A stretch of DNA of 64,000 nucleotides from Vanilla planifolia (taxonomy: Eukaryota > Streptophyta > Magnoliopsida > Asparagales > Orchidaceae). Positions within the stretch are counted from its first letter, which is position 1; each line of letters opens with the position of its first letter. Below the pieces are notes generated by a model. That model had not been told where the DNA came from. It made no database searches and worked only from the letters and a program-made list of their open reading frames with translations. Positions 52,480 through 64,000 of this stretch are shown here, in pieces. The translations under genes were made by a program, and so were the position numbers. The stretch is taken from contig JAIUJO010000084.1 in NCBI GenBank assembly GCA_023846275.1, forward strand, positions 1,225,487-1,289,486, in the 5' to 3' direction.

Positions 52480-53850
52480 ACAATTTAAACTTTGGTAAAT
52501 CCATATCTAGCTTAGGAAGGGAGGTTTCAGGTAAGGATGCTTTTAAGCATGCCATGAAAAAGAATGATGATAACCTAAATTTATGATTAAAGATGAAATT
52601 TATGAATTTGTTTGGACAAAGAACCTATAATTCATAGTGATGCTTTAATGACACCATCGAAAAAGCCTTTGACTTGAGAGACTATAGAGTTGGTAGAGCT
52701 GAGACAAACCTTTACATTAAACATAAGAAGGCTATAGGGTTTAGTCGAAGGAATAAAATGGATTTATTATATCTAGAAAAGAATTACAAATTGGCTAGGG
52801 ATATGATTAAAAACAAAACATCAAGTTTTATTACCCTTAGGCCATAGTTTGGAACCCTAGATTGTTGCATAGAGCAAGAGTAGCTCAAAAGAAACTAAGG
52901 GGAGGGATGAGCCAAAAATTAGACAAATTTAAACCTTAATTTTAAGGGAAACTCGTTTGTTAGGAGCCAAAGAATAAGTTGAGCTTATATAATTGCTTAA
53001 GGAGTAAAGCTTAATCTTTGGGCATAATCATAATGTTTTGATGGAGGCCTACACAAGGCTAAAGTAATCAACTAAGCATAAAAAAGGATAGCTAAATTAA
53101 TAGCTAATCCTAGATGCCATAGTTATAAACAATAAGTGTTTTATGGGATTTAACAATTCTATAGTACGTTTCCTACGAAATAAAGATTTGGAAGAACTCA
53201 TGGGGTTTACTAGAAAGTTATCAACATTATAAAAAAGAAGATAGGATAATGATAGCTAAACTACTTAGTGGTATATGGAAACCCTACGATGCTTAAATAT
53301 ATTGGTTTGGGTTTTGAGGAAATCATAGAATTACCACGTATGTGGGTTAAGATTTTCAGAACACTTTGGATATCCTAATTAAGCCAATAAGTAGAGCTCA
53401 CCCATGGTCAGATTTTATAGTGGCTGATCTAGACCTTGGTATAGGTAATGTTATGTTATAAGGAAATCATAGGCTTTAAAAGAGTAAAACGAGAACTTGG
53501 AGTGTTCAACAATGGATTGTGATCAGCCTTTTTGAGTACCAATTTTATAACATAGTTATAGAGTTTTTAGATAATAAAGGATAAGTAAGAATCATGTATG
53601 AATCCTAGAGTTAGGGGGCTAATGATTGTAATTCAAGGGATAACAATTAATTATCAATTAACAAATTAGTTAGGACATCCTAAAGAACTATGGACGCGCT
53701 ACATTTTATTGGTCATCCGTAAGGTTTTTTGATGTGTAACAGTTTTTCATTGTAATCCCAAAAGTCTATGTTGTCTGGTTTGATTTTTAGGGCATCCCAA
53801 TGGATCAATGATGGATGTGTGCTATACCTTGGTAATATCCTTAGTAAGTA
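52480..53850 (+). repeat. 3' LTR-like repeat of the Gypsy element
   Basis: Aligned by eye with 36900-38200 at an offset of about 15.6 kb. Composition is less AT-biased than the surroundings. The right end is unclear because LINE text begins near 53960, so the LTR may be truncated there. Confidence 0.6.
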
Positions 53851-53959
53851 TCACCAGTTGGAATAGAAAATCAAAGAACTTCAACTAAAGGAATTTGTGA
53901 TTGATAATTAAGCTAGAACACAATCTTTTGGTACAACTTGTTACTTTCTATCAAATGCT

Positions 53960-56935
53960 ATGGCTTTAGAAGGAATGTGATCGTGGTAGTATACCAAGCT
54001 TCACTATACCACCCTTGAAGATTAGAACACATGAGTTTTCAAGGCAATAACTACTATGTCGAACAACAACTATATCCATCAACTTAAAAATGAAAGTAGA
54101 GAATTTGTGGCATTCCATACAAAGATCAAACACATTCCTATGTAGTATTTTTGCAAGACATGGTCTAATCATAGGGAATTTGAGTGTCTTCTACCATTCA
54201 AATCTTTAAGAGTTATTAATAGTGATAAAGTGGCCACACTTATGGCTCTAATCAATGATGAAGAGAGTAGAAGTTTGGAATTATTCATCAAAAGAAATAA
54301 ATCACATAATGTAGACAACATCTCTGTAAAATTTGTGGATAGTTATTAGAACATCACATAGGTGGATATCATCATAGTTATTAGACCAATCTTTAAAGCT
54401 AGTTATATACCTAAATATTACAAATGCACATTATCCATTCTTATCCAAAAATTTGAAGGTGCATCTAAATGTAAACATTTTAGGCTCATTAGTCATTGAA
54501 ATGTTATCTACTAAGTGGTGACCAAAATTATGGTGGCTAGACCGGAGTTGGTGCTTCCATATATTACTACAAGGAAAAAATGTCTTTTGCACTAGGCCAT
54601 TCTATATCTTTTAATATGATCTAAACACATGAAATGGTTGCCTCTATGCTCATCTCTACTTCCAAAGAAGGTCAACAAGAAATTTGTGACAGAAATGTTA
54701 AAGCATTTGTTGTTCCAAATTTTTTTAGTGTGATTGGACTAAGGCTTGTATCATTGCATCAAGACTTAGGATTATTTTTATTGGTATCCATCTATAGTGC
54801 ATTGAAGTAACCAAGGGTAATAGGTAAAGATGTCCACTCTTACTACACCTTCTTTTATTATGTTTGAGTATCTCACATTTCTTATTCAATAACAACATCA
54901 GGATGGTACCATGTTGGGGTTAAGATAGGTCCATCTTCCCTATGATAGCACACCTTCTATATGCTAATGACATCACGATTGATGCGTGAACAACTTGTGT
55001 CATAGAGAGGAGTATTTAAGATATTTTGGAGTAGTATGGGCAACACTTAGTTTGGGTCATAAATCCCAAAGAATCCATCATATTATACAACAAGCTTATG
55101 AGACTTAAGTAAAGGAAGATGATAATAGGTAATTAAATATGTGTTAAGATACTCAATTGAAATATCCATGTATACAAATTATAATGACAAGACTATAGAA
55201 AATATATTACAATTTCACTATTAATTTGTTGAAAACTTTGTCAAGATGGATGACCATATCACTATCGATGGTGAGTCATATTGTCATGATGAACTTGTAT
55301 TTATTATTATATTGTTGTATTATATAACTCACTCATTAATTAAGAGTGCTCACTATTATAGAGTAGGAGAAATTGTTGTACCATTATCTTTGGAGTAGTT
55401 TTAATGTTTATAACATAATACATTAAGCCAAGTAGAACATAGTAACTCTTCCTAAGAAGTGTGAGAGACTCAAAATTAGAAGTTTGTCAACCTGATAGTC
55501 AGCATTCATTACAAGCTACTATAGGCAGATTATGGCTAAAGAAGTCTATTTATGGGTTCAATCCTTTAGGTTGAAATATTTTATGAAAAATTATATTTTT
55601 TCTTATGGTGCATCATTTACAAGTAACTTAATCATTCTCATTTTACGATTATTTTGGCAACCTTCTTATTGCTTCATAGCTAACATATCTTAACATGGAC
55701 ATGGACCATCTGATGGTTGTAGCGTAGTTGTTTAAGGAGCATGGTGTGTGGGATCACAACAAAATATAGAATTTATTTGACCATAATTTGGCATTTTGAT
55801 TCTATAATCCCCTTAGGCCATAGGCCTATGTTTCACTTCTAATTGAGATGAGGATACATTTATGTGCTCAAAGACCATTTACAGCACCATGTATACAAGC
55901 CAAAATTCCACTAGGAAAGACATCGTACTGATTCAGAAACTATAGATGTCGCTTTGAGTTAACATCTTCTTGTTGTGATTAATGTTAAATCTTCTTCCTA
56001 CTTCCTCTTGAATATATGCAAAAGGGATAAAGATGTTAGAGCTTTATTAATAGGGTTAAAATGGGAGCTTCACAAGTGACAGCTTCAAGATTGGCAAGGT
56101 GAATGGCAAGGTTGTTTCTTTGTTAATTGAGCTTCTTAACTAGATTTATCTGCTTGTGTTGGTGGCTTCTACTTTTCATATCATTAAGTTTGCTACTTTG
56201 GCATTATTTTTCCTTCGGCTTAACAAGAATTTGCAAGCACAAATAGGTAAGGTTCTTAGTTTAGTTACACTCCAATGAAATATTCTAATTGTTATTACTA
56301 CTATGACTACCTTATTCAACTCTCTAACTTCATATAATGGGAACTTCAATGGCCTTGATGAGCTATTTGTTACCTCTTATTGAACACTTCCTTTAATGGG
56401 TTGTGCTAAAATCGATTTTGATGTTGTTACAAAATGTGATCTCACTATTGGAATTGGTATTATTATTTAAGATGAAATGAGTAGGCGCATTACTGATATA
56501 CGAAAAACTTTGGTTTCAAGTCAAACTTTGGCCTTGCAGACTATTGTCATTCTTGAAGTAATTGAACTCCTTAGGATGTTTCTTTGTAATGTCTAGGTAG
56601 TGGTGATTGAATTAGACTCTAGTATAGCCATTACTATAGCGAACTAGTTTCTTTTGTGAAAAGAGAATAGAAGTACCTACGATAGTGCAATTGCATAAGA
56701 TTAGCGTATGCAGCCTTCAAATTTTCCCAAAACAAGTGCCAACGCACCATTGCTATGAACTAGGTCACTTGTCATGCTTGTTTTTGTGATGTTATTTAGA
56801 ACTGGGGAATTCTCCTTCCCAAACTACTTCAAAATTGTCTTTTTACTAATTTTATGATTACCCTCCTTAAGGAGAGCATGATGTAGACTTCAATCTTTCC
56901 TTATCAAGGAACCTAAAGGTATAGACACTTGGAGA
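53960..56935 (+). pseudogene. Old LINE copy 1: RT, zf-RVT, RNase H
   Basis: This plus-strand LINE ORF2 remnant is truncated at its 5' end. NNNYIHQLKNESREF (about 54062) is the linker before RT. RT blocks follow: LIQKFEGASK then HFRLIS (54440-54495), TKIMVARPELVLPYI (about 54527), and HLLYANDIT near 54950-54975, where the catalytic AxDD reads A-N-D. GQHLVWVINPKES (about 55034) and RKMIIGN follow. RNase H reads AKIDFDVVTKCDLTIGIGI near 56408-56464 and VVVIELDSSIAITIAN near 56600. The tail ttaaggagagcatgatgtag (56868) is shared with copy 2. Stops are frequent. The minus-strand frame at 53966-54172 is a shadow. Confidence 0.82.
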
Positions 56936-58799
56936 CATATCAACATGATGGAAGGGTGTAGTGAATGTGAGGGATGGTATCATATGTACAGAAGGTTACG
57001 GAATTGCCCTTGTAATTAAAAATTTTTTGAGAACATAATGAGGTGCACTGATCTATGATGGGAACTAAATCCTATTAGATTGCAAAAGAAACAAAGGGTA
57101 GTGTGGTTCAATTATCCCCATCATAAAAGGCTAGTGTTCGCATTTCAACCCAATTGCTAATAATTTTGAGCCAAACTGGCTCTAAATTAACATTCCAAAA
57201 TCTGGCATTGCCCTTGTAGTCAAAACACTAGCAAACATTGCTGATAGAATATAGAGAAGTGCATAGAGGAATGTAGTGGTATAAGTGTAAAAGACATTGC
57301 AAGAAAAGTCTTATTATGGCTTGAATATATCTTGAGATGACAAAGGTGCTTTTTTGGGGTTATGTGGTGCATTAATAAAAGAATATCTTAAGGAATTAGG
57401 AACACATTATGAAGAGAAAAAGATTAGCCATTAAAAAAACTATTGTGTAGAAATAGAGCTTTTTTCAATCTTTTTGTCACAAGGAATTATAGCTATATGT
57501 TATGGTTTGTTGGCTTTGAGAAAAACTTCATATGGTGGACCTATATGAATTTTTTTAAATTATTTATAAGGATAAGTGTTCCAACCTCAATCTAGCCTAA
57601 TGTATATCTAAGTAAATCCATAGAGTATGTTATCATGAGGATTAGCATTAATGGCGACTAGAGTCATTTCTTTGCTCAAAATAATTGGTGCTCAAGTAAA
57701 ATGCTGGCACAGTAATCTTGCATATTATGATATTATTCATAGGGTATGGAAGGCGATTTGTTGAGTGGGAGTTAACAAAATATGTTGAATCTATTACTTG
57801 GAACTTGTTTATTTACATATTTACCTACTATTAGATAATATAGTTTCAATCTTTAATAGGTTTGTTTTCTCAACATCAATTGATGAGAACGTTGAATTAG
57901 GAATGTATGGACCAACCACTCTATATTGTGATATGGGCAATCAACAAATAGTTTTCCCAAAGATTTGGTTGGCTGCAAATGAAGTAATATTCAAAAATGG
58001 GGAATTGATGAGCACCCCACCTCTTGACTTTAGAAACTTTTTGATGTGTTTCCAAATGGTGACTTATTAGATATGGGGTAATCTAGGTAGGAAAGGCTTT
58101 GTGTAAAGGTATAGTGAACAAAATGAAGTCATGAATACTATGTTGGAAGCACTCATTTGTTCCATTTGGGCTCATTACTCTGTAAGACAACAAGTAAAAT
58201 GCTTTCTTAAATGCTATAGCATGGTTAGGTGCTAGGACTTAACTTCTATTTCAAGTGTGGATTTGGAATGCTTTGTAATAAGATACAAGGATGGGTGCAA
58301 CTATGAATATAAAGTAATAACATAAGAAAATAGTCTATTCAAAGGTTACTGGTACATTCCCAAAAATGGAAAGATTGGGTACTCCAATATGCCCAATAGG
58401 TGCAACCTAATTGAATGTCAAGATGTGGTATTATTGTGCTATGGCTATGGGTGGTTGCTACATTGGTTGGTTTTCAACGTACTATTCGATTATTGATAGG
58501 ATAGGATGCATCACATGTTGTGTTTGTTTGATAAAGTTGGGTGCACTTAGCTAAGTTTGTATCTTATTAACATGAGCTTGAGGAACTTAGGTTAAGAAAT
58601 CTTGCAATATCAAAATAATGTGATCAATTTCATTAATTTTCTTAGTTCGAGGTGCTATTCTAAAATTATTATCCCTCTAAAATGTAGATTTGGCAAGGAT
58701 AAGGTGTGCAGTAAAGAGAAACATTATTTTAAGGGCAATGTATTTTTATTACTAAATTATGATTTCATTTTTAGTGTGGGATATCTATAGGATCAAAGT
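56936..58799. other. Sequence between the two LINE copies, unassigned
   Basis: This may include the 5' part (ORF1) of LINE copy 2, but no zinc knuckle or ORF1 block could be read. A 90-codon plus frame at 57798-58070 contains IWLAANEVIFKNGELMS, which vaguely resembles the linker after zf-RVT in LINEs. That is too weak to assign. Confidence 0.4.
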
Positions 58800-61700
58800 A
58801 GCAAATTCCCATAGTTACTTGTAGCATTTGGCACGGAAGAATAGGGTCTTTGTTGTTGTTCTATTGGAAACTCATGTGGAACCACTAAATGGTGTGAGGT
58901 GGATCAAATTTTTGGTAGAAACTAAAACTTCTTTGTTCAATCTTAGACAAAGCATTCTAAAGGTATTGTAGTATTATGAAGGAATTGGGTCATGCTTTAG
59001 ATTATAGATTACTCCTCACAAGTGGTTGGTATCTAAGTAAGATCTGGGAGCAATAAGATCTGGAAGTGTTGTGCTGTGTATGCATCAAAAGACCATAAAA
59101 ACTACTAACCAACTTTGGACAAAATTAGAAATACTACAAATCTTTGTGGAATTCTACTTTTTGCAGAAGCCTTCAATGCCCTCCTTGCATAAGAAGATAA
59201 AAAAGGGAAAGAATTCTATTGTAGCTAGTCTTAGTACGAATTCTCTACCTTTATTAATGATTTTGATCTGAATGACTTGTGTTTTGTTAACATTATATTT
59301 ACTTGGTACAAAAAAAAGGAGAGGAAAGCTTGTATCCATTAAAGATTGGGTAGAGACTTCCTAGATATCAATGATATGCTAGCCTTTCTAAGTGATAGTT
59401 ACCTCTTCTTTGAGGAATAATTATATCCACAAACTTCAAAGTGTCATTAGTGAACTAGTGGCCTCCAAAATTAGATTAAGTAAATTCTTATGTAAGTTTT
59501 CAACAAGGAGTGGTGTAGCCATGTCCAACATGAGCCTCCTCTGCTTTCTAGCTTTTTATAACTATTAATAGTGAAAACATGGCTGCACTTGTGGATCCAA
59601 TCAATGATGATGGAATGGAACTATCAAGGTGTCCATCAAAAGAAATAAATTCTTTAGAATGGACGTTATCTCATACGAGTTTGTGTGTGGTTATTAGAAG
59701 GTCACATAAGTAGAAATTGTTACAGTAGTGAAACATTTATTTAAAGATGGCATTATGTTGAAATGTTGGAATGACACACTGGTCAAACTCATCCTTAAAG
59801 TTCAAAAAGCAACCAAACTTGAGCAATTTAGTCTCATTAGCTTCTACAACATGATATAAAAAGTAATGAAAAAATTTACAAAACATGCATTTGCATCATG
59901 CCACTAAATCAAAAAATCTAAGAATACTAATTTCTACAACAAAACCTTCGAAGAGAAAGGCTTTAATTTCATTTTAAATAATGTTAAAATTGTGTACCAA
60001 AAAGCATGATAGGATCACTATTAATGATTGGCCATATTGTCGTGATTGGAATAATAATTGCTATTATTCGTTTTTACTAGTGAGCTCACACATTAATTCT
60101 TAGGTACACTATTGCAAAGTTGAAGGAATTGTTTGTCATCACTTATGTAGTAGATTTAATGACAATAACATAATACACTATGCTTGATACGAAATTGTAA
60201 CTATGTATAAAGATTACGAGCGACTCGAAATTCATAGTTTGTCAAGTTGCTAGTCAGCATTAGTTGCAAAACATTGTAGGCAAATTGTTTCTTGGGAAAT
60301 GTTTTTGTGGGTTTAGTCATTCATAAACAAATTTTTCATGACATATAATACTTTTCATATTCCCGACAGTGCATCTCATAGATGCAGTATACTTAAAATT
60401 GCAACCCTCTAGAACACAAACAATACAATTTGGTCGAATGTTGTGGATAATTTTGTTTCCTTTTTGTTGGATAATTGCCTTAGAATCTTTCTTATTACAA
60501 CATGGATGTGGAAAATATAACATTTGTAGTATAGCTAGTTAAGGAGCATTGGGTTTTGGATCAAAAAATGTTTTAGAAGTTATTCCTACTTAATTTGGTA
60601 TTTTAGATTTTGTATTCTCCTTGGGCTAAATTAAATGAAATGGATATGCTATACTTCAAATTAAGAGGGAATAAAGAGGACACTATATAATAACATGTAT
60701 ATGATCTATAATCCATTTATGAAAGAGGTCGTAATAGTTTGGAAAGTGCAAGTGCAATCTCAGGTAAACATTTTCTTATGGAGACTATCATTAATTCCTA
60801 CTCGCACCTGACTATTTACAAGAGGGATTGAGATGTCTAAACTTTCTATGAGAAGGATTGCAACATTTTTTTGGAGTGCCAAATTGTGAAAGAACTCTTA
60901 TCAAAATAGCATTGTGAAAGATAGCATTTTTTGTGGGATTAACTATACAAATGCCACATCCTTCTTTGAGCTCCTTAATTAGATGCGCATGAATGAGCAA
61001 ATATCTACAACTTCACAAGCTATCAATTATTCTTCTTTTTCTTTAGTCCACCCTTGGTGTGATAGGAATTTGTAGGCACATGTGGAAAAGGTATTCAATT
61101 TAACTACAGCTCAGTGAAACATTTGCATTTTAGCTACATGGTACAACTCTTTGATCACATCATGTGGGAGCTTTAGAGGCCTTAATGAGCCATTTGTTAC
61201 AGATTATTGGAGTCGTCCAATGGGTTGGATTAAATTTAGTTGTGACATAGCTGTGCATGAGAACTTGAAAGTTGGAATTGTTATTGTTGCACGAGATCAC
61301 ATACATAAAAAAAGTACTATTATTGGAGACACATTTGTGTCCAACTTAGATTTTGTGGTGGAGGTTTTTGCTTTTCTTGAAGCAATGGAACTTCTCAGAA
61401 ATTGAGTTCTTATGTCAACGTAGTGGCAATTGAATTAGATTCAACTATAGCTACGATTATAGTTAACTGGTAACTTTTGTCTACAACAAACGTTATTCCA
61501 ACCATAATGCCAATACATATGTCTCGAGTATGAAGTTCTTCAAACTGTCCCATATAGAGCACCAAGGTAATTGTGCTGTATATTAGGTTGCTCAATGCAC
61601 ACTTTTGTGTGATTTTGTTTAGGACTTGGGAATGGTTCTTCCCAAATCACTTTAACATTCTTTTTAATTATTTTATATATCATCCTCCTTAAGGAGAGTA

Positions 61701-61890
61701 TGATGTAGACTTTGACCATTACTTTAACAAGCAACCCAAAGACATCGATTTCTCATAAGATAGAAATGGAGTGCAAAGAGAAATTTTCACTTATCCTTGG
61801 TTGCCATGGTTTGTGGTGGACACATGGATGAGATCTGATTTTCTTCAGGCCCCCAACTTTCATTCTTGATTAATAAAAACATCATTAAAA
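58800..61890 (+). pseudogene. Old LINE copy 2: endonuclease, partial RT, zf-RVT, RNase H
   Basis: Same family and strand as copy 1, with the endonuclease kept. RVFVVVLLETHVEPLNG (about 58847) is the LETH block of the APE-type endonuclease, and TWYKKKERKAC (about 59305) with MLAFLSDSYLFF near 59370 is its end. NNYIHKLQ (about 59421) starts the linker and IYNM-like FRPIS-block text lies near 59830. About 500 bp around the YADD region is missing compared with copy 1. The zf-RVT reads VNIFLWRLSLIPTRT (about 60769) and DCNIFLECQIVKEL (about 60858). RNase H is at 61151-61450. The tail ttaaggagagtatgatgtag (61692) is shared; ttgattaataaaaac near 61866 looks like the 3' end. Confidence 0.82.
61151..61460 (+). 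pseudogene. RNase H domain of LINE copy 2
   Basis: The best-preserved piece of the old LINE family. The 84-codon frame contains MGWIKFSCDIAVHENLKVG, IVIVARDH and AFLEAMELLRN, the first strands and helix of a plant LINE RNase H, including the Asp of the first strand and the Glu of the helix. After the stop at 61403-61405 the frame changes and VAIELDSTIATII (about 61421) supplies the third catalytic Asp. Copy 1 has the same blocks at 56400-56640. Confidence 0.8.
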
Positions 61891-62809
61891 ACTACTTTTA
61901 TGGTGATTTATTTTTCATAAACCAAAGAATTGCACCTCCAAATGTGAAATATGAATGCTCATGTCATTCACATGGAATTTTACTATGAACCTAAATGCAA
62001 CACAATAGGATCCAAATTTTGTGATGTCATCCCATACTAATGTGTCAAGAGTCTAGCTTGGTTTGAGCACCCTAAATTTCTCAAAGTAATGATCTTTTAG
62101 GAGTGACCAACAAGCTGTGGTTAGACACATCATCAAAAAAGGATCAAGGTGGCTTGTCCACATAAAAAGGAGGACTGAATGGTAGAGCCAAACCAAGGTC
62201 TGATAATGATCTTGTTAACTAGAAAAACTTATACTACTGGAGCTGAATATACCATGGTTACAATTACCAGCCTTAACCACTAATGGACTCTCATTAAGGG
62301 AAATATATTGTTCTCATTCCAATTACTAGACTCATGGAGCCCATTTTTATTACATATTCACTACCTTCCTTTATCAAAATTAGGTAATTTATGTTCTTGA
62401 AACCTTCCTTGGATGTGGTAGTCATCTAATAGGCTCCCTCTCTAAAATTGAACCCTAACTCTCAATCATTTATCACTGCCATGGTAGGCCCAAATCCAAC
62501 CATCAAGTATTGATATGCAAGAAATTTGAATGATTATCATTAGCACAAAGGTCGTGTGATATACCAAGTCTTCTTAAATTGTCAAAGAGATGTGTGAATA
62601 TAAATGCTTCCCATCCAAAAGATAGGTTTTAGTGCTTATATTAGCTCGGGAATTATAATGGTTGTTGGAGCAACATTTACCATTAGGAAAATTATAATTG
62701 ATTTATTCAACCATTAATAGTTTCAAAGTCTAAAATTGTTCATACATGCACATGCATGGCTTAATCATTGAGAAAAGCATATGATTAATGATAGGATTGA
62801 ATAGTAGTA
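61891..62809. other. AT-rich sequence, unassigned
   Basis: Between the end of LINE copy 2 and the minus-strand LINE fragment. No motif read; it could hold the decayed 3' part of the minus-strand LINE. Confidence 0.4.
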
Positions 62810-63103
62810 ATAGAAAATTATAGTGCCTAGTATCACTTCATGTGGTGGTTGACATATTCATCATGTTTAGCAACACTCCATAAAGAAAGAGCAAATGATC
62901 CCAAGGTTGGATACCATACCTTCTCTTCTAAAATGTTGCCTTTCAACAATAGCACTCTTCGATGACAATCGTTCGTGGCAAAAAAAGAAAACCAAAATCG
63001 GTAATTTCAAAGGCCAAGCCAACAAGACAGTAGGGATGATGACACATTCAATAGCATTATAGAATGCTAATAGTTCCTCATAGAAGAAGTGTGGTGTTAA
63101 CAA
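62810..63103 (-). pseudogene. LINE zf-RVT fragment, minus strand
   Basis: The 78-codon frame contains WPLKLPILVFFFCHERLSSK, then SAIVERQHFRREGMVSNLG and IICSFFMECC. This matches the zf-RVT block that follows RT in plant LINEs: Trp-x-Lys-x-Pro, an aromatic run, a (R/L)LSSK segment, an RR-G motif and a Cys pair region. Neighbouring RT (above 63.1 kb) and RNase H (below 62.8 kb) could not be read. It is opposite in strand to LINE copies 1 and 2, so it is a separate insertion. Confidence 0.6.
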
Positions 63104-64000
63104 AATAATTTAATGGAACCAATCCACCTGATAAAAAAGTAGGGAATATATGAACTTCCTCCTTAGGAAGGTTCAATTACATGGAAAAGCCCTACACATA
63201 TTGTATGACCATTTGAAGAGGTAGCGAACTCAGAAGAAGTAACATCACAAAAAAACTTCTATTGTGCAAAAGAGGTTTCAATCCAATCCAAATATGTTGC
63301 CAAAAGAGCTTCAAAGATATACAGTAAGAAACATAAAGGGTCTAACTAAGGATGATGGCCTTGGTTAGCACCCACTTGGTATGAAATGAAACAAGCATTA
63401 GAAAAATGGCATAAACATACAAATGATCCATAATGGCATGCACCAATTAAGTAACCATTAAAATGACTAAAAAGTGTCATGCCTTCCAAATTGAAGATGT
63501 GTAGCATGACTTAAGTTTCTAAAAAATTTTTTCCCCGAGATCAATGGAAAGAAATCAAGAAAACAATTGGCTTAAATCTTGGCCAATCACCAAGAAACAT
63601 CATGTTAATCACTTTAAAAACTTATAATTCAAGAACTAAGAAGTCACGTTTGTTGGGCCCTCACATACCACATGCACAGGAAGGCACAAAATGCCAGTGA
63701 GGGTTTACACTATAAGTCGTATCATACAGAGGTAACAACAAGCTCAACAAACAAATGGTTGCATGCACTTCGCACCACTAAAGTTTCAATGTGACATAGG
63801 CAAATACCATAACAAACAAACTACATAGTGGTAAAAAAGGTTCGATAATTAAACATTACACCAAGTCAAGTAGCCATTAAAATGGCACCTTATTCTTTCA
63901 TTAGTAATCCTAAATGATGATAATTATTGATAAAAGTTATACATTTTAGCCCCAAAATGAAGTGTGTCAAGAAAGCCACCACACCAAATAATAGGATACC
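63104..64000. other. AT-rich sequence at window end, unassigned
   Basis: If the minus-strand LINE is longer, its RT would lie here, but I could not read catalytic blocks. Nothing else seen. Confidence 0.4.

Larger units (their letters stand above)
36900..53850 (+). mobile_element. Decayed Gypsy chromovirus, split by a Copia insertion
   Basis: This is a plus-strand LTR retrotransposon whose domains occur in Gypsy order: protease, RT, RNase H, integrase. LTR-like repeats flank it at 36.9-38.2 and 52.48-53.85 kb. Between integrase and the second repeat lies a whole Copia element (44123-51618). Removing that insertion leaves about 9.4 kb, reasonable for this group. All domains are full of stops. 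The RT block reading LDKIAFHGHVVN and the chromodomain-like trace point to the Tekay/Del branch, but that placement is inference. Confidence 0.7.

Noticed and set aside
53966..54172. 68-codon minus frame
   Set aside because: It lies antisense to the linker of LINE copy 1 and has no signature of its own.
57798..58070. 90-codon plus frame between the LINE copies
   Set aside because: IWLAANEVIF resembles a LINE linker, but no neighbouring domain in order supports it.

Overview
The window reads as nuclear heterochromatin of a flowering plant, probably pericentromeric. It is very AT-rich and I find no intact host gene, no tRNA or rRNA gene and no CRISPR array. The plant assignment rests on the mobile elements: L1-type LINEs with an RT, a zf-RVT zinc-binding block and, in the old copies, an RNase H; a Copia element of SIRE/Maximus character primed by initiator tRNA-Met; and a Gypsy chromovirus. 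I cannot name the species. Almost every reading frame is broken by stops and frameshifts, so most features are pseudogenes recognised by translating short blocks.

Positions 1-20510 are a strongly diverged tandem satellite with a period of about 420 bp, roughly forty monomers. It lies in four blocks: forward (1-1190), inverted (1190-8885), forward (8885-16316) and forward again (19376-20510). A much more GC-rich, 5'-truncated LINE (16317-19375) splits one monomer. This LINE is by far the youngest-looking sequence here; it keeps the FADD catalytic box but has three in-frame stops and a frameshift.

Positions 20511-36900 are decayed dispersed repeat. I recognise a minus-strand LINE end (RNase H and zf-RVT, 24.7-25.5 kb) and two blocks of a minus-strand SIRE-type Copia gag (33.1-33.4 and 34.65-35.0 kb). 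The rest is unassigned.

Positions 36.9-53.85 kb are a nested retrotransposon. The outer element is a plus-strand Gypsy chromovirus: LTR-like repeat at 36.9-38.2, protease at 40.1, RT at 40.7-41.25, RNase H at 41.4-41.8, integrase at 42.1-43.1, a possible chromodomain trace at 43.2, and the second LTR-like repeat at 52.48-53.85 kb. At 44118 it is interrupted by a minus-strand Copia element (44123-51618) whose whole architecture can still be read: two LTRs of about 2.3 kb, a tRNA-Met primer site, a polypurine tract, gag zinc-knuckle and protease traces, and a near-matching 5-bp target duplication. I find no recognisable RT or integrase in its short internal region.

Positions 53.96-61.9 kb hold two direct copies of one old LINE family, both plus strand. 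The first is 5'-truncated and the second has lost the middle of its RT. A zf-RVT fragment of another LINE lies on the minus strand at 62.8-63.1 kb. No gene network exists here: the window records successive insertions followed by long C-to-T decay.
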